This document shows, one piece after another, positions 36,501 through 44,900 of a stretch of 64,000 nucleotides of DNA. Position numbers and translations under genes: made by a program. Origin of the DNA: Pterois miles (Eukaryota; Chordata; Actinopteri; Perciformes; Scorpaenidae); assembly GCA_947000775.1 (NCBI GenBank), contig CAMQGK010000327.1, positions 15,709,501 through 15,773,500 on the forward strand. The letters run 5' to 3'. Position 1 is the stretch's first letter. Every line of letters begins with the position of its first letter. Under the pieces are notes generated by a model. It was given only the letters and a program-made list of their open reading frames with translations, was not told where the DNA came from and searched no databases.

Positions 36501-37731
36501 ATTAATAATGTTGGGGATTATTCCTTCATGGGCTATTTTGGGATTTAAACATTATTATTATATACTGTATATAAAAAAAAAAACAATAAAAAAGAAGCAC
36601 TTCAATACTGACTTGGAGGTTGATTACCATGGCAACAGTCAAAGCATTCGGGTCAGCCCTACCTTTTCTCACTGGACTTTTTTCTCCGTAGAAGGGTGCG
36701 TTTGTCATTCCTCAATCTCTTTCCTTCCTCATTTCCTCAGGTGCTGCTGGAGAGAGTAGTGACCAAGACTGAAGGCTACGAGGTCTACAAGCTGGAGAAA
36801 CTCTATGCTCTGCTCTGCCAGAGCATCTACAGACACAGACGAGACTACAACAAAGCTTCACTAATAAAGGTTAGTATTGGACGCTACTGATGAGCCTTTT
36901 TAACTGGAGATATTCTGAATTGTCTTAACAAAAAATGCAAAGGTGTATCTAACTAATGATCAGTAAAGGAGGCATTTGCTATTGCTTGATATTCCAGTTT
37001 TCTCATGTATTATTATTGCAATGATATCTAAGGGGAGTAAAAGATAATCCCTTAGAATATTGCCAGTGTTATTCAATATTAATTAGGGTTGTCAAATATA
37101 AGGCGATAATAAGCAAATTTGTTTCAACAGCACTAATTTCTTTGATACAACTTGTGATTTTTTTTGGCTGTAGTGGGCTCAGTTTTAAAGCTAGAGTGAA
37201 GATACTGGTATCATATCAAACTATAAAACCTAAAGAATCCATTGGTATGTTATTCTTGCTTGTCGAGGAGGCTTAATGCTCCACACTTAAGCTGTCAAGG
37301 CCATTTGTACCTTGACCCCCCTTTGTGTTCTTCATGTAGTGATTTGAGCATATTTTATAAATGATTTTCAATAATAAATTCATACATTTGCACAAATCAG
37401 CTGATTTGTCCACTCTCATGTTGATAACAGTATTAAATACTTAGTATTGAGAGTATTAGATACTAGACAAATCTCAAAAATGTCTGAAATGTGCAAGTAA
37501 TTTGTGAATAATTGCAGTCAACTATGGACAATCATGCAAACAAATAAATGTTTTTAATTGATTGACAGCCCTAGTATTAATTAAATACTTGATATTAACA
37601 TACAGTAGATGGTTACTTTTGCCTGAAGTACTTTAATATTTCTAATATGTTGTTCTTTCCTGTGCTTGTCATTTGATTAGGAGTTGGAACAAGAGATTGA
37701 CGACTTCTGTGACTTTTCTACGGGAATATGA
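18581..37731 (+). CDS. atad2: ATPase family AAA domain-containing protein 2, complete
   Basis: Twenty-nine coding exons give about 1524 residues (human 1390): 18581-18778, 20321-20472, 20837-20892, 22252-22435, 22622-22709, 22818-22899, 23192-23383, 24136-24247, 25257-25358, 25853-25961, 26340-26455, 27131-27305, 27578-27666, 28379-28538, 28685-28775, 29118-29295, 29426-29562, 29734-29863, 30184-30370, 32104-32289, 32478-32613, 33166-33362, 33486-33645, 33782-33904, 34698-34871, 34961-35707, 35945-36078, 36741-36869, 37681-37731. Every junction keeps frame. Order: basic/acidic N-terminus with a long D/E run (exon 7); AAA+ module with Walker A GPPGTGKT, Walker B IIFFDEIDG and RRPGRFDREF; a second, degenerate AAA module (GRPGSGQSSHLAPA replaces Walker A); bromodomain (about 1000-1100) with NALEYNP carrying the acetyl-lysine Asn; acidic tail. 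Binds acetylated histone and remodels chromatin. ATAD2 rather than ATAD2B is favoured by the MVILRSS start, TAEAVLQKMDDMKKMRR and the ZHX1 neighbour. Confidence 0.93.
19278..19600. mobile_element. SINE copy 2 merging into abnormal poly-G/poly-C sequence
   Basis: In ATAD2 intron 1. It starts like the other SINE copies (GAAGAAGAAG, then CCTTTATTAGTCCC and GGGGAAAT) but from about 19375 becomes runs of A, G and C homopolymers: G runs over 15 long, GGCCCC blocks, then CCCCCC. The clean copies at 12.1 and 62.9 kb contain no such runs at this position. The glycine/lysine open frame across it is not a gene. Confidence 0.6.
20978..22187. mobile_element. hAT-like non-autonomous DNA transposon, copy B
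   Basis: In ATAD2 intron 3. It starts TAGCGGTGGGACGGTTCA and ends GAACTGTTCCCACCCATA, with flanking 8-mers ATTAGTAG and TTTAGTAG (7 of 8), the 8-bp target duplication expected for hAT. It is homologous to 3529-4420 and about 300 bases longer. No transposase frame. Confidence 0.75.
23525..23927. mobile_element. AGGGCTGTCA-type hAT-like element
   Basis: In ATAD2 intron 7. It begins AAGGTCTGTCAAAGTTAATG and ends AATTGATTGACAGCTGTA. Flanking 8-mers GCTTCTGC and GTTTCTAC agree at 6 of 8, both differences transitions. Shares internal blocks (GATTTGAGCATAT, AGTATTAAATACTT) with 37084-37573. Confidence 0.65.
24511..24525 (+). CDS. atad2: Candidate 15-nt alternative microexon of ATAD2
   Basis: Between exons 8 and 9, GAGTAGTTCTGAGAG is bounded by a strong pyrimidine tract ending CCACCCTCAG and a consensus donor GTAAGA. 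The flanking exons both leave phase 2, and these 15 bases keep that phase, adding Arg-Ser-Ser-Ser-Glu. Inclusion is not needed for an open frame, so it may be alternatively spliced or a chance arrangement. Confidence 0.45.
24735..24830 (+). mobile_element. Penelope-like element terminal fragment
   Basis: GAACTGATGAAGCCACTTGG followed by GGGGCGAAACGTCTTC and AAGTCCAGTTGCCTT is the diagnostic end of fish Penelope-like elements and resembles the ends of the 56297-57053 insertion. Solo fragment in ATAD2 intron 8. Confidence 0.6.
30434..31380. mobile_element. hAT-like element, 947 bp, with perfect 8-bp target duplication
   Basis: In ATAD2 intron 19. The left end TAGAGGTGGGGAAAAAAGAT and the right end ATCGTCCCAGCCCTG (complement CAGGGCTGGGACGAT) are flanked by identical ATGTTTAG at 30426-30433 and 31381-31388. 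An internal poly-T run lies at about 30503-30530. No transposase frame. Confidence 0.7.
33926..34463. mobile_element. hAT-like element interrupted by an L2-type tail
   Basis: In ATAD2 intron 24. Starts TAGGGATGTTAATAATTAAC and ends near TTAATTGATTGACAGTCTTA, resembling the AGGGCTGTCA family ends. Possible target duplication GTATGCAT/GTATACAT (7 of 8). It carries the nested insertion 34293-34413. Confidence 0.5.
34293..34413 (-). mobile_element. Short LINE tail resembling L2 with 14-bp target duplication
   Basis: The minus-strand reading (GCGATGGACTGGCGACCTGT, GTGTACCCCGCCT, TCCAGCCCCCCGCGACCCC, then GAATGAATGAA) is the very common 3' tail of fish LINEs that I place near the L2 clade. It is bounded by perfect direct repeats AGCCACCGTAATCA at 34279-34292 and 34414-34427. 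Confidence 0.75.
36233..36661. mobile_element. hAT-like element with AGGGCTGWCCCGAATGC ends
   Basis: In ATAD2 intron 27. Terminal inverted repeats TAGGGCTGTCCCGAATGC and its complement form at the right end differ at one base in 18. Flanking 8-mers TCTTTCCT and CCTTTTCT agree at 6 of 8. No coding capacity. Confidence 0.7.
37084..37573. mobile_element. AGGGCTGTCA-type hAT-like element, 490 bp
   Basis: In ATAD2 intron 28, just before the last coding exon. Starts TAGGGTTGTCAAATATAAGG and ends AATTGATTGACAGCCCTA, with flanking ATATTAAT and GTATTAAT (7 of 8). Same family as 23525-23927. Confidence 0.7.
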
Positions 37732-38264
37732 TTTTTTTTAAAGCATACTCATCCTCTCAGCTATGTAAATATCCATTTTCTATTTTCATAGAAATCTACA
37801 GGCACCTCTGTTTATTAGCTAAATCTTTGTATTACCCTTTTTGTTTATATTTAATTAAATGTGTTTCTTCTAAATGTTGTTACTTTTTATGTGCTCATCA
37901 CAAAGCTGACTTGATGCAAATTTTGGCAAACCCTGATTCTCTTGGCCAGCACGGTGTGTAGTATACACAAAGTATCTTGATTGACTCCTGGAAACATCAC
38001 TTGAGTTGTCTTGTTTTGTGCACAGGGACCCTGTGTTACAAACTGGGCAGCTGGCATTTCCTGGTAAATGGGGGGTCTAACAAAAGATACTATTGAGTTG
38101 CATTATGCAGAGTGTACGCTCCAAGGATTTTGAAGTCTCGCCCATTTAGAGACTAAAAGTCAGTATATCTCTTTGTCTGTGGCATCTTTATTTTTATTTT
38201 TAATTTTTATTTTTTATCTGTCTCTAACAGCTTCCTAACTTTAAGAAAGTGCAACACTAAATTG

Positions 38265-38894
38265 TTAAAGCTGCAGTGGGTAGAATTGGAGCAAATATGT
38301 TTTTTTTTAAAAGTTATTTTTTATAAAACATTCACTACATTTTGACAGTAGTGCATGAGACAGGTAGTCTGAAATAAGTCATGTCTCTGTGTCCTTGATT
38401 GCTCCTAATGGCATCTGAAAGATTTCACAGGCCGGAGGAAAACAACCAATCAGAGCCGAGCTGGAGTCTGCCGTCTCCGAGCCAGCTGTCAATCACTTGT
38501 GAACTCCAACCAAACGGTCAAACTAGGCAGCACTGATCAAATATGAATCAGTATTGTTACTATAATGCCTATTTCTTGCCTCAAATGTTTTCAGAAACAT
38601 CTTGTAGTGTACTGTTTAGCTGTAAAATCAGGAAGTTTGTGACCCAGGAGCCATGTTAAGATCTGCTGAGGAAATACCAAGCCTGCCCACCAACTAGGCA
38701 CAGCCAATGAGAATGCTCTCTCCATCTCTGAACTGACTTGTGATTGGTCAGAGTCTCTCATCATAGGCTATATTGCTTAAAGCCTGAAAACAGGGCCATG
38801 CAGAAGTCTACACTTTAATTACAATATGCTGAAAGGTTATTATGGATTTTTTTTGCCCAATGATGCCAAAAACATTTTGCCTACTGCAGGTTAA
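38265..38894. mobile_element. MITE with TTAA...CTGCAGTGGGTA ends
   Basis: Downstream of ATAD2. TTAAAGCTGCAGTGGGTAGA on the left and CCTACTGCAGGTTAA on the right form imperfect inverted ends with TTAA outermost. It holds CCAATCAGAGC and similar motifs but no ORF. The stretch 37732-38264 is ATAD2 3' UTR or flank with nothing else recognised. Confidence 0.5.
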
Positions 38895-39359
38895 GTATCG
38901 CTGTGAAAAAATGTGTTTACCTGTGATAGCTACTCAAAGAAATGTACACAGAGTGTACACATTGTTCTCCCAGCTTTACACTCTGACTTTAATTTTCAGT
39001 TTGTACATAGATAATTTAACAGTAAAATATATTTGTATCATCCTTCTACCATTGGTTAAAAACGATGGTGATGAACAAACACCATAAGATAACTTGCTGT
39101 TATTGTGTAATGTAACTTAGCCAGCGGCTGTAAAAAAATCAATATATAATAACACGTTTTCAAAGCAGCGTCAAAATAAACAATATGTAAAGCGTCTTCC
39201 ACTGTAGCTGAGTTAGAAAAATACTAAGTAGTGTAGTGTAAATAGCTGAAATAATCATCAGAAACGACTGAACTGCAACAGAAAGGTAGATGAGTGCTCA
39301 GAAAAGAAACTTTGCAATGTCAGTGTTGTCCTCAAGTAGCTTCTCTTACTGCCCTTACA

Positions 39360-40072
39360 GGTCATGTAAGGACATATTGGCAGACAGCCGGGTCGGGAAA
39401 CGAATCAGCTCTCGGTCCCATTTAAACAAAGTTCAATGCCACCTTTTGTTCTAGACCGCGGATAACTCAATCCACCTCATAAAGAGTACGAGTACACTGG
39501 AGAGGTAAAACATTGCATATTTTTGCTAAGTTTACGGAATTTTAGAGCACCGAGAGTCGCCGAGGAATGACGTCAGTACGCATCACATTGAATGATGACG
39601 CCGTTTGATCATTAAAAAAAATCAGCCGTTAAAACATATCAGAGAATTAGGTCAGCAAACTAACACAGAACCAGCTGCCAAGCTACGAGTCCAACTACCG
39701 TGTTTTTGATTATATAACTTTAACAAAGGCGCGACCGGGACATAAAATAACCTGCTCCGACGAGGAGAGAGATGTCCGGTGTTTCCAGCATCTGCAGACA
39801 GGAGCCTTAGCCGTTAGACCGGTCCGTCTGTCTGTCTGCCTCACTCCGTTGGGTTTTGGAGACCCGCAAGCCCCAAAAAAAAAAAAAAAAAACGTTAACG
39901 CTAGCTACTAGTCCCGACCGGGCTGGGGCTGAATGGTTAGCCGGGGGAAGGAGAGACACCGACAGACACCACCAGACAAAACCCGAAGGCTTCTCTGCGG
40001 AGACCCAGGAAATTACTCCTCGCCTCGCCTCGACAGCCTGGTAGCAACACAGTGCACATTTCAGTAGTTCCA
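39360..40072 (+). promoter_or_regulatory. ZHX1 promoter and candidate 5' UTR exon
   Basis: Sequence becomes richer in CpG here (CGGGTCGGGAAACG, GACGTCAG, GCGCGACCGGGAC, CTCGCCTCGCCTCGAC), unlike the AT-rich DNA on both sides. A donor consensus GTAAGTTT at 40073 would end an untranslated exon that joins the acceptor CCACCAG at 41782, ahead of the ZHX1 start codon. The transcription start itself cannot be seen. Confidence 0.45.
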
Positions 40073-40810
40073 GTAAGTTTACCGCCAGACATAATCAATA
40101 ATAATGACTGTCCCGGCTAACACCGGCTAGTGGGCCCACGTCATAAACATGCTAGATGCTGTAGAGCTAAATCAGATGTCCTCTTATGTTAATTTATTAA
40201 CGTTACTTTAATAATAAGCTAGCTCACACCACCAAATTGTTACTGATGTGCTAACTGTTAATGCAAATGATGTCATGATGGCAGTGCAGCATAGCATACT
40301 GTTCACAGTTAACGTTATTGTTAACACTGTGCAATCCATTTAACAGTAAGTCATGAACCCCAGGCATATTGCTATGGTGCCTTGAAAACTAGAATCAAAT
40401 ATTTGGAGTACCTTGGCAATGTGTACTAAATGTGTAGTTAAGAAAATCTAAATCATATCCTGGTGTTGCTACATTCCTGGTGTTGGTAATTACCAACAGG
40501 GGTGGTAATTACCACCAGCCAAATACTGGTAAAATATGCAAGTGGCTCATAGATTTGCTTCACTCACCAGCCAAAAAAACAGTGGTAATATATTGAGTTT
40601 CAGCTTCGGTGGCAGGTGGACAAAAAAGTTAATTTCCATCCCTGATTATCACTACATTGACTAATGATGTAGTTTTTCTCTGTGATACACTCCAACATAG
40701 TGAATGAATTAAGGTTTGGGTGACAGTTCAGTTCTTAAGATGATGTATTTCATGTTGTATCAAGTTGTGTTAGGATTTCACAAAATCTGTTTGTCGAAAT
40801 GAGTGACTTC

Positions 40811-41560
40811 AAATAGGACTGCAACCAGTGATTATTAGTATCCAGGGTTGGAAATTAGCACGAGTCACCAGCCAACTGCTGGTAAAATATGCAAGTGGCT
40901 GCTAGATTTGCTTCAGTCACCAGCCAAAAAAAAAAACCCAATGATAATCTGTTGAGTGGCTTGTAGATTTTGGAGTCCATCAGCCACAGTAGCAGGTGGA
41001 CAAACACTGTTAGTATCTAGTGCATACAATGTAAAAATTAGCTGTGAAAAATGCCCATCACAATTTATTTGAGCCCAAGGACACAAGATATTGTGTTTTG
41101 TGTCTGATGAACAGTTAAAAGACATTCAATTGTATTCAAATGTACAATCTGAGCTCAAAATTGCTTCTAATTCCTACCTACAACCATTCTCGCTCACATT
41201 CTCACCTGTGGGCAATTTAGTCATATGTTAACCTAACCTGCATGTCTTTGGACTGTGGGGGGATCCCGGAGAACCCAGAGAAAACCCACAATAATATTGG
41301 GAGAAAATATAAACACAACACAGATGGGCCCTAAGCTGGATCCGAACCTATATGAATTAATTACTTCAAATAGTGCTGCAGCCAATGATTATTAGTATCT
41401 AATGCATATAATGTATAAAATAAACTATGAAAAATGCCCATCACAATTTCCCAGAGCCCAAGGACACAACTTCCAGTTGCTTGTTTTGTCTGATGAACAG
41501 TTTTAAGATATTCAATTTGTTCAAATGTACAATTTGAGCTTTAAATTGCTTCTTTTGTCT
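40811..41560. repeat. Duplicated intronic segment, one copy with a 167-bp insertion
   Basis: In ZHX1 intron 1. The block GTGATTATTAGTATC ... GAAAAATGCCCATCACAATT ... AAGGACACAA ... CTGATGAACAGTT ... AAATGTACAAT occurs at 40820-41175 and again at about 41383-41560. The first copy is split by an insertion (40843-41009) flanked by TTAGTATC at 40835-40842 and 41010-41017. A related insertion-type sequence (CTGGTAAAATATGCAAGTGG) also lies at about 40520-40650. Between the copies, 41185-41345 is a minus-strand LINE tail of the L2-like type. Confidence 0.65.
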
Positions 41561-41901
41561 AAGTAAGTCATAATTCCTAAAGGTACAGTATAGAAAACAG
41601 AAAAGACAACCATTTCTCTCATTCACGAAGCTGCTTTTTATACGACATATAACACGAAAGGAGCCCCGTTGGGCCAATCATCGAAAGAAGTATTTAAGAA
41701 TTAAACATCCAAATGTTTTGTGCAATTAACGCTTTTTGTCCCTGTATTGCATTTGCATATTTGTTATGTTTTCTTCCACCAGAAATCCATAATTCAAGGA
41801 TTCTAGCATGTGAGTACGACCACTCAAGACATGTGAGCCTTGACACTTCTGTCCCAGATCGTCTTTACCCCAAGTACAAGTAAACACAGTTTGGTCTGAC
41901 A

Positions 41902-44900
41902 ATGTCGAGCCGCCGGAAATCGACTACTCCTTGCATGGTGCTGCCCTCTGATGTGGTGGAGCAGGAAGAGGTGGAGGAAAAAACCAAAAGGACAAAGGAG
42001 GAGGAGACAGAGGAGGAGGAGGGGAAGGTGAAGGAGGTAGCAGAGGATGGGCCGGCTGTAGCGGAGCTGGGTCAGGCAGTAGTGGTTGTCCCTACCCCTC
42101 CAGATACAGGTAAGATTCTTTTCTCCCATGTGTAGACGACAATGGCACTTTGTTAGCTTGAAATATGCACAAACTGTGTCAATGAATGTATTATTATTAT
42201 CATAGATGAGCCCAGTGTCTCTCCCATAGAAGACAGTGAGGTCCCCGCTCCCTCACTAAAGCGCAGCGCTACAGACCCACCTGAGGATCCGAGCGCCGAC
42301 CAGCCGACCCAGGAACAACCATGTGACACGCCTGAGGAAGGAGGAGCAGACCCTGCCGCAGTGGCTGCCATTTCCCTTAGCAAGACCCCCATCATGAGGA
42401 TGAAGACAAAATCTGAACCCAAGAGGATCGCTGTGTCCCTGAAATCAACAGACGAGTCAGTCGAAGGTTTTGGAGGGGGTGGCGAGGGAGAGGTGGGAGG
42501 AGATCAGGAGCCTATCGAAGCGCCTCTGGGGCCATTGACGCCTGTGGAGATGCTGCTTCACGACTCCATGAAGCTTGGGGGAGGCGGTTTGCTGGTCAGC
42601 CCGTACTCAGAGCAGCAGAGGAAATCAGCCACTTTAAACCCCACAGTTCTGCCTGCTGGGTTGGCACAGGTTGAAAGTCTTGATTATACAAGGGTTTACT
42701 AGCAGCATGGGTGTAAAAATACTTGACTTACCCCTATTTGTGAAAAATTAAAGCATGTTTTCAGACTCAACAGCAGCCTGCACACAGAAAAAGTTCTTAG
42801 GCTTTGAGTAACGGGTGGCTGTAATGTTAATTCTTATCAACAAAAAGGTTAGATGTCAGCTTCAGCTACAGAACACCAGCTGATAGTTATTCATTCTCTT
42901 GTTCTGAGACACTTAAGCAGGACAGCAGCTTACCAAAACAGAGCACGAACAGTGTCTCACCTTTGCCACTATTTAACATTATCATTCCAGGGCGTTCTTA
43001 TCTCCTCCCTGTCTTCCTTTTATTTCAGGTGCTTTCTGCTTTCCAGGCCCAGCAGACTGCAGCAGCAGCTCAGCCTCAGCTGCTCATTCCTCTCAGCAGC
43101 ATCCCATCCTACAGTGCAGCTATGGACACCAACCCCCTGCTGGGCAGCACGTACAAGAAGTTTCCTTACCCCTCCATGGCTGAGATCAGCAGTCTGGCAG
43201 CACAGACACAGTTCACAGAGGAGCAGATCAAGGTAGATGAACGTTGGCTGAGGGTTTGGGTAGATCACTTCAGCTGACAAAGGATGTTGTGTTCACCCCT
43301 GTTTGTTATTAGGTACATCAAAAAGCTACAGATAGAAGCTCCTTACTCTGTAGTTTATACTATGTTATTATGTTAAAAGCCACCTCAATCTTGATGTAGA
43401 TGTCTGACATATACTAAACATTGCCTTTTTGCTTATTATGTAAGTCAAATGTACTTGATCTACACCCAGGTGTGGTTCTCAGCTCAACGTCTGAAGCACG
43501 GTGTGAGCTGGACTCCAGAAGAAGTGGAGGAGGCCAGGAGGAAACAGTTTAATGGCACGGTGCACACTGTGCCTCAGACCATCACTGTTATACCTGCTCA
43601 CCAGCTCTCAGCAGCTGCCAACGGCCTGCAGTCCATTCTTCAGACCTGCCAGATAGTGGGCCAACCCGGCCTGGTGTTCACACAGGTAGGTAAGAAAAGA
43701 AAACTGTATCTAACAGGACTCAAACCAGTTTTATGACTCATTCCATACATATACTGTACATGTTATAGAAAATGGCTACAGTCACTTTAAACTACAAATA
43801 CAGTAGTGTCTGGCTATCTGTCTCATCCTCACTTTCTGTATGTCATTATTTTCTTACTGTTTAGGTGGGTCCAGGGGGGCACCTTCCAGTGACCAGTCCC
43901 ATCACTCTGACAGTGGCGGGGCTGCCCAGCCAGTCCCAGAGCTCCAGCAGAGTTTCCTGCCAGCCCACCCCAACAAACAGTGAGCTGAAACGGGCTACCA
44001 CTGTCCAGCCACCCTCTCTTTCTCCACAGGTAGGGACAGCACTCAGTGCTGCCTTCCAGCAAAATACTTGTGCTCCCAATCGTTGTCCACCTTGGTTTTA
44101 CTCCTCAGTCAGTGCACATGCTGTCTGAATTAGTTGTATGTAATTATGCCTAAACTCAAAAAATTGCACACAATTTATGTGTAGCCATTTTGTCTTTCTC
44201 CTAGCAGGTATTTGGTACTGCTAACCCTTATTTAATATATAAATCTGCCCTTCCATTTCTAAGGAGAACTCGGCCCTCAGCGCTGACACGTTCAGTTTGC
44301 GGCCCAAGAAATCCAAAGAGCAGCTGGCGGAGCTGAAAGCCAGCTACCTGAAAAACCACTTTGTCACTGATGCAGAAATTTCCCGGCTGATGAAGCTCAC
44401 CAACCTCACAAAGGGAGAGATCAAGAAATGGTTCAGTGACACCAGGTACAATCAGCGCAACTCCAAGAATAGCCATGTCATTGTTTTTCATGACGGAGGG
44501 GCCAGAGGAAGTGGCGGCTGTGGTAGCAGTGCTAGCACGACCATTATTATTGACTCTAGTGATGAGACCCCCACGTCACCCCATCCTCCACGCACTCCTC
44601 CCGTAAGGGAGAAGGAGACACGGCCCAAAACATGGAATCCGTTCCCAGATTTTACCCTGCAGAAGTTTAAAGAGAAGACTCCGGAGCAGCTGGTGGTGCT
44701 AGAGGAAAGTTTCGAGAAGAGCAGCACCCCATCAGATGAAGAACTGAGCCGACTGAGGACAGAGACTAAACTGACGCGGAGGGAGATTGATGCCTGGTTC
44801 ACTGAGAGACGAAAAATGCCATCTGTGAGTACTTCCTCCCCGGATTCTTCAGAGGGAGGAAAGATGGAGGCAGATGGAGTAAAAGCAGGAGGAGCAGGAG

